From: Cryptomeria japonica
Lineage: Eukaryota; Streptophyta; Pinopsida; Cupressales; Cupressaceae
Assembly: GCF_030272615.1 (NCBI RefSeq)
Contig: NC_081408.1
Location: 622,356,476 to 622,420,475 of the forward strand
Direction: 5' to 3'
Length of the DNA: 64,000 bases
Made by a program: the position numbers and the translations under genes. Below the pieces are notes generated by a model, which worked only from the letters and a program-made list of their open reading frames with translations, searched no databases and had not been told where the DNA came from. The stretch's first letter is position 1. Every line of letters begins with the position of its first letter. Shown one piece after another: positions 36,081 through 48,123 of this stretch.

Positions 36081-37000
36081 ATGCTTGTTGGAGTAACATC
36101 TCCAAATTATATTTATAAAATCATTGCTATGAAGAGCTAAAATGAAACATTGTTTTCTTTGTCTTAAGTGATAGGTATATGCTCTCCCCTTAATTGGGTG
36201 ATCAAAAAACTTGACTCACCTTTTCCAAGATTTCTTTCAATTTTATGCAATAAATTCTTTAGAAGGCCTTCCCTCATGAGTTTCCCTTAGGGCACCTTTA
36301 AGGTCAGTGAGAGGGGAATGACCTAGGTGGGGAATGACTTTATCGCCAAGTTTATCAACCCACTATAATCAAATGTGGAGGCTAATGAAAATCCTCCCCA
36401 ACAGTTTTGCTCAGTTATTAGCCTTCCCCCAATATCCTTGAGATATGTAAAGCCTTTGTTCTAAAGGTTGGGAAGCTTCCCAAAGGAGTTTATCACTGAA
36501 GATTGAACGGAAGCCTAATTACAAACTTTAGAACTAGAAACTGCACTGAGTTAGTATCCAAACATTAATAATATCATAGTGAAAGGGTGGGGAAGAATCC
36601 GCCCCCAAGACACTCACCATACATCTCCCAGGACAACGATTCAATTGAGGACCAATCCTTTTTGAGTTAATTTATGAACAAAAGGCAAAAAAATGGGCGC
36701 CCTCTAAGGGGTGACATGGTTGTTCGGGTTGAAGGAGTATCCAAATGTGGGCTATGATACTATTGATGACCCTTGATTAAAGAGTCTACTTGGTGTGTTT
36801 GTCTTGTATCTAAACCAATGAAAGCATTGGGGATTTGAATACATCCTCAAACAAACATACACTCAATATTTAGAATTAAAATGACCATTTTCTTCATGCT
36901 TTCTATGTATTTTTGTCAAAATTCATAAAATATCTTGCAAAACATGAAACATCTACAATCAGTTCAAAGTTAGTCAAAATTAGGAAAAACATAAATTGGT
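36081..37000 (+). other. Non-coding leader of G/H
   Basis: No open frame, no recognisable signal. It contains a G/C-poor unique-looking sequence with words such as CCTCCCCAACAG; it lies between the repeat arrays and the gag. Confidence 0.5.
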
Positions 37001-37180
37001 GCATTTCCCTTCTTTTGTGGTGTATTTGAACTATCTTGTAGCCCATACAATCAAATCAGTGGTGCATACAACCAAACAATGGCACATATAGCCAATTAAG
37101 TGGCTCATACAATATATACTATGGCGCATTTGAACAATCATGTGGCACATTTGATTAGCACATTTGAAACGAAGGCTCAT
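37001..37180 (+). repeat. 21-bp repeat array 3
   Basis: Core positions 37001, 37022, 37043, 37064, 37084, 37105, 37126 and 37147: spacings 21, 21, 21, 20, 21, 21, 21. Two looser copies follow at 37160 and 37177. In one frame on each side of the single 20-bp step the units read as heptapeptides with G-(A/S/T/V)-(F/Y) starts (GAYNQTM, GTYSQLS, GSYNIYY, GAFEQSC). Confidence 0.82.
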
Positions 37181-37563
37181 CCAGAGAAATTTCTCAAAAT
37201 CCAACAGCAAATCTAAGTACCCTTTTTAAAGAGGTCTTTCCTTTTCAACCATCTCAGACAAATTTTATCTAGCAAATTAGAGGTGTATCAAGCTAGTGAT
37301 CATAAGTTTTCATCCAACTCAATATCAACATCAAATACCTAGCTAGGTATTCAAGTTAGTCAAATCAATCAAGTTTCCAAAATTAGGGAACTTCATCATC
37401 ATTGTTTGACACACTTAGTCACAAAAATAGGGGGCATATCGAACCCTCTATTCAAACTTAGTGAGATTGAGTATCCAAACAAAGTATTTGTTATCAAGTC
37501 AACCTATCAACAAATGTCAACTTTGATCACTTGTAAAGGAAGAATCTTCATCAGAAAACTAAT

Positions 37564-39711
37564 TTGAAGAGAAAACAACCAAGCAAAGAGAAAATCTTAA
37601 AAAGAAGGAATTTTATGTACATGAACCGTAAACTCTTCCTAAATTATCGCACTTTCTTAAATCGCTTTCATATCTATCTATGTGGTAAAGGAACTGTGTT
37701 TGATGAGGAAACTTTGCAAGCACGTGCCTTTGAACAAAAGTTGGCATTCTCTCAACGTATTAACAAAGGAGCAAAAATCAACTTAGTGTATCTTCCTAAA
37801 GATCCAATCACTTATTGAATCAAATCAAGTCGTGCCTATTTTTACACAATCCCATAAAAACAATGAATGGGAAGGAGAACCTAAATCAAGCATGGGACAT
37901 AGAGAAGTTAACACTTGGAAAAGGTATCTAAATATGGATGAGGAAGATATAACAGATGATGTTATCAAGGAGGCATAATAAGACCCTATCCTACACAAAC
38001 TCCTAGAAAAACTCATCGAAACAGACAAACAAAAATACTTCCTCCTGCTATCTAGCAAAGGTGTCAAGATCCCTGAGGATTTTCACAAGGATCAGCCAAA
38101 TAAAAAAGAGCATAAAAAAGACAAAATCAAGAACATATACCTACAACACTGATCATAACAATACACACAATGAAGATGACACTAATGATCAAGATACCAC
38201 CAACAATCGGGATACCAACAATGGAAACAATCCTCATACTACAATTACGCAACAACTACAAACACTTTAACAACAAATGCAAGGCATGCAACAAGGGGCA
38301 ACAACAAGATACTCTTTAGAGGATATATGTCCCTATTCATTTGATAGAAGTTTAAACATGGTGTCATTTTCACCAAACTCTGAAATACCAAAGCATGAAA
38401 AATACAATGGTAAAAGTGATCCCCGTGATCACATAAGGAAATTTTGCACGATGAGCTTGGAGTTTTCCCACAATGACACTTAAATGATGAGGTTCCTTCC
38501 ATGAAGCCTAGGAGGACAAATGATGGAATGGCTTTCAAAACTCACACCTCCGATTAGATCATTTGAAGAGTTGGCAAACAATTTTGTTTCCCAATATTCT
38601 TATCATTCAGCACAAGGTTACCATGCTTGACCTTGCAACACAAAACAAAAAAAATAATAAACCATTCATGATGTTCTTGCAAAGATGGAGATTATTGATC
38701 TCTAGATATCCCTAAACTGTAACTGAAAAGGAGAAAATATAAATATTTAAAGACAATCTTAATGATGAGATGAGCTATCAACTTAAACTAAAATGTCTAC
38801 CTAGTTTTCAAAATTTGATCGAAAATGGTATCGAGATAGAAGAAACCTTAATCAAAAAGGAAACTTTGAAATTCTATAAGGAAGGTGCTAGTTCATCAAA
38901 CAACAACTATAGAAAAAACTACTACTACAACAACTCAAACAAATCCAAATTTTGGACAAGGAACAATAATTTTGTCAATGATGGTGCAGTAGATGCTAAC
39001 CATGTTAAATCAAAACAACTAGTTCTTAACTTATCAAGTACTACTCCAACAAACAATTATCAAGGAAACACCCATCAAGAAAACAACAATCAAAGAACAA
39101 GCAAAAAAGGAACCAATAATCAAGGAAACAACTATCAATGGAACAACAATCAAGGGAACAATAGTATGTAACACAAAAGCCGCTTCATATTGAAGGAAGT
39201 TTACATCTTTGGGACAATCTCTTGAATCGACTTTTCAAGAGTTATTGGCAAACAAACTCATTACTTTTCCAAAACCAAGGGATTTTTAACCACAAGTCAA
39301 ACCTTTGTGGTGGAATGACGTACAGTACTATGGGTATCATAGAAACAAGGGGCATCACACAAATGATTGCCTAAGGTTGAAAAACTTGGTCCAAGATTTA
39401 CTAGACAAGGGTGATATAACAGTAGATGACCATAAAACCAATAATGATCATGAAGCATTCAAAAATCAACTCCCCAATTATGACAAGGGAGGAGCATCAA
39501 ACAACAAGGGGGGGGTGTATAAATCATCTTTATGAAAAAACCATCAATCACATATCAATATGTGATAATCAAGTGAATGTCATCACAATCAAAGACAAAC
39601 AAGAACATGTCCAGGTAAATATGGCTACAAGAGCCCAATCCAAATATATATTGAAAGGGGGAACTTCCAAAAGAATAACACCTCTTGGAAATTAATCCAA
39701 TTTGATAGATT
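37564..39711 (+). pseudogene. gag: Ty3/gypsy-type Gag, frameshifted (H)
   Basis: Pieces in three frames. 37564-37818 holds a basic N-terminal part (first true ATG 37615). 38061-38483 has the retrotransposon Gag motif (EIPKHEKYNGKSDPRDHIRK), with a TAA at 38481-38483. 38770-39171 contains an Asn/Gln-rich tail. 39305-39535 has a zinc-finger-like YYGYHRNKGHHTNDC followed by LRLKNLVQDLLDKGDI, typical of plant gypsy Gag. At least three frameshifts and several stops are present. The pol region that should follow is removed by element F at 39712. Confidence 0.8.
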
Positions 39712-40932
39712 TGTTAGACAGCTCAAATAACCAAAAGACAACTGAGAGGGGGGGGGAATCAGTTGTCATGGATTACCGGACCATTATCAATTTAAACTTT
39801 AATACCAAAACCCAAAATATTAATATTGGAATAGCAGTTAAACCAATTAAGCATAAACAATGATCACAAAATAAATACCATCCACATAACACCAAGATTT
39901 GAACGTGGAAAATACAATAAAGGGAAAAACCACGGTGGGAAGCCTACTCACAGTCAAATAATACTTCTGCAGTAAGTATGTGAATTACAATTGAGGGGCC
40001 TACACTTGCAGGAAGGCCAACAACCTAGAGTGCACTGCTCATCACAAAAGGAGCCTCATTGACTACATAGAAATCCAGACTATAATTCAGAGAAGTGTTG
40101 AACTACAAAAGATACCATCTCCTATGCCTGAGTATAGTTTTGGTTAAGCTCAATATTGGAGGACTAAATCCTCTTACATAAACCCAATTCGATCTCCAAT
40201 GATCGACCAACCCCTCTGCCTAAATGATATTACATTATTTGCACATTACATTCCTTGACCATGACCTCTAACAATAACCATGATGATATACAATGAGATC
40301 TTACATCTATATATACAAACCCTTAATCATAAACAATTAGGTCAGCCACCAGATAATAAACCAATTAGATAATTACAAACCATGTTGGCTTTAGACCAAA
40401 CAAATAATATCAACACATAAGACATCTTGGAAATACATAAATAGGTCCTATCTACACGATACATTAAAGCCGGTCCATAACCTAGATCAATCAGGACCCA
40501 GTATAGGTCCACACGCTATAGAAATGATCCCTATATATTCACCAATTCTCAAACATGATCACAAACAACATCTAGAAACTCCACTAGAAGTTGTACCAAC
40601 ACCACTTATGCAATTCATCAAAGATCTCCACCAAAAGATCTATCAGTGAAACCCTCACCGGAACCAGAAACTAAGCTTCTAAGCAAGAAGGATAGCATCT
40701 AATCACCAAAACAAAACCAACTGAACAAATATGAGTATGAGTATCATGAATAAGCCAATTCCATCAGAAAACTATACTGAAGCCTACCGGATCATGTCAG
40801 ATCCAAGTTAACCAAAAACCACTCAACTTACCGGGACCCGAAGGGTGCCTGTAAAGCATCCAAACAACTAGTGTTGGTATCAATGACAAAACATCATTGC
40901 AACACATAATCAATTCCATCAAATGGCAAACA
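39712..40932 (-). repeat. 3' LTR of element F
   Basis: 1221 bp. On the minus strand it begins TGTTTGCCATTTGATGG at 40932 and ends at 39712. The TATA region TATATATAG lies near 40311-40320 (complement). The G-run at about 39749-39758 is the complement of the U5 C-run. Confidence 0.92.
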
Positions 40933-41295
40933 ATCTCCCCCTTTCGCATTGATGGCAACACTAGATGTGAAAAACATCTAAGTACCGAGAAATGTCAAAC
41001 AAGTCTCCCCTAATGGAAGACAACCAATAATCTCCCGCATATAGCTCTGAATATCAATATCTTTCCCCATGTGAATAATATCTCTGTAAAGATTTGAATT
41101 TTTATTTCTTTTTCACATCAATATCACTCCCCCTTTGACATTAATGCTAGAAATCTGACAAAAATATCAGCGAAAAAACATAAACCACTGAATCACAAAG
41201 CTGACTACTCCCCCTGAGAAATAGCATCCCTCATCAGTGCCAAAATGAATAGTATCTCTGATAATGCATGTCGGATTGATGCCAAACCGCATCAA
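40933..41295 (-). other. 3' untranslated region with purine tracts, element F
   Basis: Complement shows an LTR-proximal purine tract (40933-40947, GCGAAAGGGGGAGAT) and a distal one (about 41127-41147, CATTAATGTCAAAGGGGGAG), the paired arrangement also seen in A, B, C and E. Confidence 0.78.
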
Positions 41296-42075
41296 TCAAG
41301 TCTCTATCGAAGGGAAAAAAACTCCCAATCTGTCTCTCGAGTACTCAAATGATTCATTGGGCAAAGGTTTAGTGAAAATATCTGCAATATGCTCTTTAGT
41401 GTTCACATAAACCAATCTAACTTCATTTGCTTCCACCTTCTCCTTCAAAAAGTTATACTTGATATATATGTGCTTTGTTTTAGAATAAAATATCGGATTC
41501 TTTGATATATCTATAATAGCAGAGTTATCACAGTGAATAACTATTGGTGCATCACAATCCACCTTTATATCATTCAACGATTGCTTCATCCATAAAACTT
41601 GTGTACAATTAGTAGCAGAAGCAACATACTCGGCTTTAGCAGTAGATAAAGAAGTACATGACTGCTTCTCTTTTATCCATGAGACCAACTTCTTTCCAAG
41701 AAATAAAGCTCCGCCGGAAGTACTTTTTCGGTCATCAACATCTCCAGCCCAATCAGCATCTATATATGCATGTAAAGTAAAGTTATCATCATTAAGGTAC
41801 CACAAGACATATTCTGATGTACCTTGCAAGTATGTAAAAATCCTTTCCACTGCCATCTCATGATTTTCTCTAGGATCATTCTGAAATCTTGAAACAATAC
41901 AAACAACATTCATAATGTTAGGCCTAGTCTGACTCAAATAAATCACACCTCCAATCATAGATTTGTATCTTGTAGAATTTACTGGTGTAGAAACATATTT
42001 TCTTGTCAATTTCTCACTTGTAACCATAGGAGTACTTACCGGTTTAGAATATCCTATACCAAATTTCTTCAACAA
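41296..42075 (-). pseudogene. pol: RT C-terminal part and RNase H (element F)
   Basis: 259 open codons on the minus strand. It starts in the RT connection (KFGIGYSKPVSTPMVTSEKL) and runs through RNase H (DADWAGDVDDRKSTSGGALF, KEKQSCTSLSTAKAEYVA, CDNSAIIDISKNPIFYSK) to FEYSRDRLGVFFPSIET. Active-site Asp residues DADW and HCDNSA are present. It is in a different frame from the RT upstream, so a frameshift lies at about 42080-42200. Confidence 0.9.
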
Positions 42076-42203
42076 TTTCTTAGCATATTTAGTTTGACAT
42101 ATGAAAATACCTTTGTCAGTCTGAGTAATCTATAAACCTAAGAAAAATTTCATCTCACCAATCATAGACATCTCAAATTATTTCTCCATATTCTTAGAAA
42201 ATT

Positions 42204-42935
42204 CTATGCATAACTTATCTTCACCTCAAAAATAATGTCATCAAAAAATACTTTAATAATCAGTATATCATCATCAATGATTTTATAATATAAATTATTG
42301 TCAACACTACCCTTAGTAAAACCAAGCTTCAAAAGATATTTATCCAACCTTGCATACCAAGCTCTAGGTGTTTGTTTAAATCCATATAAAGCTTTCCTTA
42401 ACCTCCAAACCATATATGTATCATATGATAGTGAAAAACCATCAGGTTGCTCAATATAAACTTCCTCATCAAGATCCCCATTCAAAAATGCACATTTAAC
42501 ATCTATCTGATAAACCTTGTAGTTTTTATAAGTAGCATAGGCAAGAAATAATCTTACAGCTTCAATCCTAGCTACAGGTGCAAAAGTCTCTCCATAATCA
42601 ATTCCTTTTTTCTGAGAATATCCTTTACAAACCAATCTACCCTTATTCCTTATAACTTGACCATCCTCATTCAATTTATTCCTAAAAACCCATTTAGTTC
42701 CAATAACATTTTTATTTTTAGGTCAGGGAACCAAGGTCCATATTTCATTTTTCTCAATCTGATCTAATTCTTCTTCCATAGCTTTCAACCAATATTCATC
42801 TTTACATGCCTCAATTATTGATACCGGTTCAACTTGTGAAATCAAACATACCTCATTAGTTGTCAGTCTTATTCTTGTCATCACTCTATTTCTCTTATCC
42901 CCAATGATCTGATCTTTTGGATGATTCAATCTCAC
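42204..42935 (-). pseudogene. pol: Reverse transcriptase (element F)
   Basis: Two in-frame pieces, 42935-42723 (IIGDKRNRVMTRIRLTTNEV, KAMEEELDQIEKNEIWTLVP) and 42674-42204 ([40 protein letters not shown]), separated by a TGA where GP/K would be. The catalytic box reads VFFDDIIF, with two aspartates intact but a non-standard FF before them, and about 50 codons later the frame is lost. Confidence 0.88.
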
Positions 42936-43028
42936 ATACCTAGGAGTCTTCTGACTTTGTGTTCCTCTTCCCTATTCTTCAATTATTGTAGAGTTCTCTG
43001 ATACTATTGGAGTAACTAGTTCAACTGT

Positions 43029-44162
43029 CTATTTCGGTAAAGGTGCAACTAGTTTAGATATAATCATTTCCATTGTCGATTCCTTCTCATAAACTCTAAT
43101 TTTATTTTTGTTCAGCTCATCTACTTTGACATTAGCACTCTCCACAATTCTTTGCAATCTCTTGTTATAACATCTATATGCTTTTCTTTCATTAGAATAA
43201 CCAAGAAATATGCCCTCATCACATCTAGGATCAAATTTCCCAATGATATCATCTCTCTTGATATAACATTTACTACCAAAAAATCTGAAATACTTAACTG
43301 TGGGTGTATTACCAAACCATAATTCATAAGGTGTCTTGCCGATTTCTCCTTTGATATATACTATGTTGAATGTATAAACCGTTGTACTCACTGTTTCTCT
43401 CTAGTAGATATGAGGTAGACTAGCTTCCATCATTATTGTTCTAGCAGCATCCAAGATAGTTTTGTTCTTCCTTTCCACAACTCCATTTTGTTGAGGTGTC
43501 TGGGGAGCACAAAATTATCTTCTTATACCATGCTTCTCACAAAAGTTATTAAACTCATCGGATGTGAATTCACCACCATGATCTGATCTTAAACATTTAA
43601 TCTTCAACCCTATCTCATTTTCCACTTTAGCCTTAAAGAATTTAAAATTTTCAAATGCTTCAGATTTTTCTTTCAAAAAAGTAACCCACGTCATTCTAGA
43701 ATAGTCATCAATGATTAGCATGAAATATCTATCACCTTGAAAAATTTTAACTCTAGCAGAGCCACACAAATCAATATGAATAAGATCAAGAATATCATTT
43801 GATTTATCTTGTATACTCCTAAAAGAGTTTTTGGCCTATTTACCCATTTGACATTCTTTGCATACCAGATTATAGGGCTTCATAATCTTAGGTATATCCC
43901 TAATTGTCTTAGTTGAATTGATCTTCACAATGCAATTGAAATTCACATGACACGGCCATTTATGACATAGCCAACTCTCATCAATTTGTGTATTCAAACA
44001 TGTCTTCTCACCGGAGTTCAAATAAAATATATTACCTTTTGTCTGTGTACCAGTTCCAACCTCCAACCTAGATCTGTTAATGATTTTGCATTTTCCACCC
44101 TTGAACTGTAATTGAAATCCCTTATCTACCAATTGTCCTCCACTCAAAATATTATGCCTCAA
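43029..44162 (-). pseudogene. pol: Integrase (element F)
   Basis: One frame with stops. 44162-43836 holds the pre-integrase region (ESWLCHKWPCHVNFNCIVKI, CKECQMGK). 43769-43515 holds the core (MTWVTFLKEKSEAF, LRSDHGGEFTSDEFNNFCEK). 43391-43029 holds the C-terminal part (GKTPYELWFGNTPTVKYFRF, GIFLGYSNERKAYRCYNKR). The Arg of SDRGG is His. Stops interrupt near 43830, 43510 and 43400. Confidence 0.88.
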
Positions 44163-44222
44163 ACCTTCAACATAATAAACATTGTTAGTATTGTTCTTAC
44201 CATCCAGTGATATAGTTCCTTT

Positions 44223-45520
44223 TTATTTGATCATACATGCCTTGTCATATCCAAATCTAACTAGACCACCATCAAATTCTTGCAAAGATAGAAACTTCCC
44301 TTTATCTCTAATCATATGATGTGAACAACCACTGTCAATTATCCATTCATCCTTGTCTTCAATTTTAGAAGAAATTTCCCTCTCTTTAGGTACATTATCT
44401 TCCAGTGATGGAGCATCTTCGTTGATAGCCAGGAACACCCATTCCTTCTCATTGTTGGAACCACTAGTAGAGTCTTTTGTGGGTTCATCATCAAATTTAG
44501 TAATGCCTTCCTCATCCACTTTGTAGCATTATTTGTCTTAATTTTTCTTGTATTTATAATTGTTATGATATCCTAGGTTAGTTTTAAATGATCTTCTAAC
44601 TCTTTCTTCAAATCTTGAATTTCTTTTAGGACATCTAGATGCAAAATGACCAATCTTATTACATGCAAAACATTTAAAAGGTGTTTTTCCTTCATACTTA
44701 CTTCCTACCAGTCCTTTAGGTACTATTCTAGCAAATAGTTCTTCAATTTGATCAAACTCATCATCTTCTCTCTTCATATCTTCTACTTCCTTTGCATATA
44801 AAGCTTTCCAATTTTGCTTACCGATTGTAGATGTAGATGCATGAAAAGCAGGTTTAGACTTCACAACTCCAGAAGGTCCAAATTCTTCAAGCTCAAAAGT
44901 AGATAGTTTCCCAACCAAAGTATCTCTTTTGACAAATGTATTAGACATTTTCTTAACTCATTAATAGCAATAGCCTTAATTTTGTAAGTCGGTAGTAGGG
45001 CTCTCAGGACTTTAGAAATAATTTCATCTTCGCTCAGAGTCCCACCACAACATTGAATTCCCATAATAATCTCATTTACCCTTTCCATGAAAGTAGTAAT
45101 CCTTTCATCTTCTTCCATCTTCAGGTTTTTATATCTTACCTGGTAACCATAAAGTTTAGTAATCTTCACTATAGGGTCACCTTCATTAAGAGTCTCCAAC
45201 TTATCCCATATAGCCTTTCCAGATGATTTGTCAGTTAATCATATTATTTACTAATCAAAAAGTGCACACAAGAGGGCTTCTCTTTCTCTACAATCATTAT
45301 CAAGCTCCATGTCCAATTTTGTTGGAGGAGGATTGCCAGGTCCTATATTATAGGGTGTGACACAATTCTGTGTGATCTCCCAAATCTCCTTGCCAAAACA
45401 TCTCAGAAAAGTCTCCATCTGAATCTTCCATACTATGTAATTTGTTCCATCAAGCCTCAAAATATCCCTTTGAAAGATATCTCTAGAAGAATTGGATGAA
45501 CTTGAACTGTTAGTCACCAT
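44223..45520 (-). pseudogene. gag: Gag and protease (element F)
   Basis: Gag starts at ATG 45520 (MVTNSSSSSNSSRDIFQRDI, LDGTNYIVWKIQMETFL). It continues in the same frame at 45199 (DERITTFMERVNEIIMGI), then shifts frame near 44900 to the zinc knuckle CFACNKIGHFASRC (about 44675, intact CX2CX4HX4C). The protease follows in 44519-44223 with WIIDSGCSHHMIRDKGKF. A stop around 45240 and a frameshift break it. Protein sequence differs clearly from the A/B/E Gag, supporting a separate family. Confidence 0.9.
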
Positions 45521-45565
45521 AGGATCTTCCTCAAGTGGTTAATCTTTCTACGGAGAGGACCAAAG

Positions 45566-45577
45566 CTCTTATACCAA
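45566..45577 (-). other. Primer binding site, element F
   Basis: Complement reads TGGTATAAGAGC, the initiator methionine tRNA site with one mismatch (C to A), next to the 5' LTR end at 45579. Confidence 0.82.
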
Positions 45578-45578
45578 T

Positions 45579-45838
45579 TGTTAGACAGTTAAATTAACCG
45601 GTAGACAACTGAGGGGGGGGGCAGTGAATCAGTTGTCATAGATTACCAAAACCATTAGCAATTTAAAATTTAATACCATAACCCAAAATATTAATACCAG
45701 AATAGCAGTTAAACCAATTAAGCATAAACAATAATCACAGAATAAATACCATCCACATAACACCAATATTTGTACATGGAAAACCTGGTAAAGGAAAAAA
45801 CCATGATGGCAAGCCTACCCATAGTCAGATAATACTTA
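45579..45838 (-). repeat. 5' LTR of element F, part 1
   Basis: Matches 39712-39971. Broken at 45838 by element K; continues at 53583 (one copy of ACTTA counted here). Confidence 0.92.
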
Positions 45839-47044
45839 TGTAGCATCCTAAAATTGTGACACTTGCAATTTCGACTGTATTTGGGTCTTCATGATGGCGG
45901 CGCAACATTGAACCTGAATGGAGACCCTGAAACCTATTTACGACATCAAAAAATGCATCTTTTCTGCACCTTGGCCTGATCCTCCTTGCACCTTGCTGTC
46001 CTGGGAGGTGGGACCATGGCACCCAGCGCCCTGGTCCCTTGCCCTATTTTGGGCCCGGTCTCTTATGGGGCATTGGGTCTTCAAGTTTGCAAATTGGAAA
46101 ATAATGTTCCTAGGTCGGCCCAAGGTCGGAAAAATTAGTTTCCTAACCCTAATTGACAAGTATATAAACTACATTTCCCCTCTCAGAAAGGGTAGATGGT
46201 AAAAGGAGGAAGAACATATGTGTGCAAGAGGCGGAAGCGATAGGAAAACATTCAAACATCCAAGCATTCAAGCATTCCTTCAAGCAATTGAGCATTCTAA
46301 GTCTCCATTCAAGGCTAAGTGTTGCATTCAAGACAAGGATTCAACCATTGAAGAGGAGATCACTTACAACATACAACATACAACATCATTACACCTTCGC
46401 ATGTAAGAATACAAACATTCTTACAACAAGGTATCAGTACTTGATTACATTACAAACATTTACATTTACAGCATTCTCATTTCTTGGTTAATTCCAAAAC
46501 CGAGGTTTGACCTAAAGGAAAACCCCTAATCCCTAACCCCCCAATTGTCCTCTCTTTTCTATGTGTAGGTTGCAGGTACGCGGCTGTAATTGAAGATTTG
46601 GAATCCTTTGCATAGACGAACAGATCCCCCTTCGTTTCATGGATTTTTCGGAGGACCGTGTGCACTCCGGGTGCCATCGTCTCGTCAACTTTCGCTCAAA
46701 CTTGCAGGACAGCACCGTCTCGACATTTTACTACTAATTCCAGGTTCGTAGCTTCATCCTATGTTTCTATTTCTGTCTACAAATGAATCTTTCTTACTTT
46801 TACATACACTCCTAGTTCAATCCTTCTATCTACATTCTTTACAAAAGAGGGTAGCCTTGCTATCTCAACCCTTGAAACTCATTTAGAATTCAATCTTGCA
46901 TTGTGTGGGATTGGATCTTGTGAGTCCCAACCCCTCTTTTGAATGTAAAGTCTCTCCTAAGTGAAAACCGTCAATCCTAGTGACCTCCTTTCTCTCTCCT
47001 TGGAGTGGGGGGGGAACACCTAGGGTTCGATTTTCTGCTTTACA
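45839..47044 (+). repeat. 5' LTR of element K
   Basis: 1206 bp, TGTAGCATCC...GCTTTACA. TATA box TATATAAA at 46161-46168. It has one copy of the GGACCATGG hairpin unit at 46011-46037 and GTGCAC in U5 at 46660-46665. It contains an extra ~27 bp of CAAGCATT repeat (about 46258-46290) absent from the 3' LTR. Confidence 0.95.
46161..46168 (+). promoter_or_regulatory. LTR TATA box, element K
   Basis: TATATAAA, repeated at 52723-52730 in the 3' LTR. Likely core promoter of the element RNA. Confidence 0.7.
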
Positions 47045-47427
47045 TTTTGGTGAATCTGACGTGAACATCCTAATTCTGATTATTCATGGTTAGATCTGAA
47101 AAATTGGATTCCTTGATTACATTTCCATGTTTGATCTTTTGCAAATTTTAGAGGTTAATTGCATAAAAACCCTAAATTTTCTTTTTAGTAATTGAGCTTG
47201 TGAAATGTTTAATTATTAATGCTTGTTTCAGATCTACCCTTCTATTGCAAATTGTCAATTCAGATTTGTGCTTTAATTCTAAAAATTAAGTGGTTAAGTG
47301 TCAAAACCCTAATTTTTAAAAACCCTCTTGATTCAACCTTTGACCGATGATTTCACTGATCAAAACACCTCCAAATCGGCTGTAACTTTAGATTCCGCAA
47401 CAAAATAATAATATCTCTCATCCCTGA

Positions 47428-47499
47428 AAATTTTGAAAAAAGTTGCGAGGACTGTGTGCACCCCGAGTGCCATTGTCCCCGACATTTTTTTCAAAATTT
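47428..47499 (+). other. Leader stem-loop 1, element K
   Basis: Left arm 47428-47441, right arm 47486-47499, perfect 14-bp AT-rich stem. The loop contains GTGTGCACCCC. Confidence 0.65.
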
Positions 47500-48051
47500 C
47501 GGGAGCTAGATCTTACTGTATTTTTCTGCTAGAATCCAGAATCTTGGCTGATTTCATCAATTCTAACACTTTCAAAATTAAAGTCAAAGTTGGTCTAGTG
47601 ATTGCTTGGATTAAGGCTTTTAATCATTCAAAAATTGTTGAAATTGAAATTTTGTGTCAAAATTGTGTTTCTTACTGTCCTAAATCTGAAAAGTGTGTTG
47701 GCATTCATTCAAAGTTTCAGTGCTTTATTCAATTTTTTTGTAATTTGTGACTTTTGAAATTAAGTGTTTGATGGCAACAACTTTGATTTCCGCTTTCAAA
47801 ATTGAATTTTGCATGAAATTGAGTCAACTTTTAAATTTCAAAGCTTGCATTGCTTTTAGCATTCCCTCTAAAATCATAAAATTCAAAATTTTAGTTTCCC
47901 TCTCTTTTTCAAAATTCAAATTTTGCATTTTTCAACAATCTTGGTAGGGTTCAATTTTGAGATTGCAACTTTAATTTGGCCTACCTACAGATCATAAAAT
48001 CAGTCAATTTTTTCAGATTAGCTTTAAAATCATCATAACTTTCATCCCTAA

Positions 48052-48123
48052 AAATTTTGAAAAAAGTTACGAGAACCGTGTGCACTCCGTTCGCCACGAT
48101 CCTTGACATTTTTTTCGAAATTT
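48052..48123 (+). other. Leader stem-loop 2, element K
   Basis: Left arm 48052-48065, right arm about 48110-48123, with one mismatch. The loop contains CCGTGTGCACTCC. Confidence 0.65.

Larger units (their letters stand above)
32245..39711 (+). mobile_element. Gypsy-type elements G/H, incomplete
   Basis: Begins with an LTR (32245-33798) interrupting element D and ends where the LTR of F begins (39712). Between are a primer site, a short leader, a second related LTR-like block (33968 to about 35430), a long leader with repeat arrays, and a frameshifted Ty3/gypsy-type gag. I cannot tell whether this is one element with an internal duplication or an element H inserted into the leader of G. No protease, RT, RNase H or integrase is present, because F truncates it. 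Confidence 0.75.

Noticed and set aside
45918-46715. ORFs on both strands at 45918-46715 and 52356-53229
   Set aside because: They lie within the K LTRs and recur in both only because the LTRs are duplicates.
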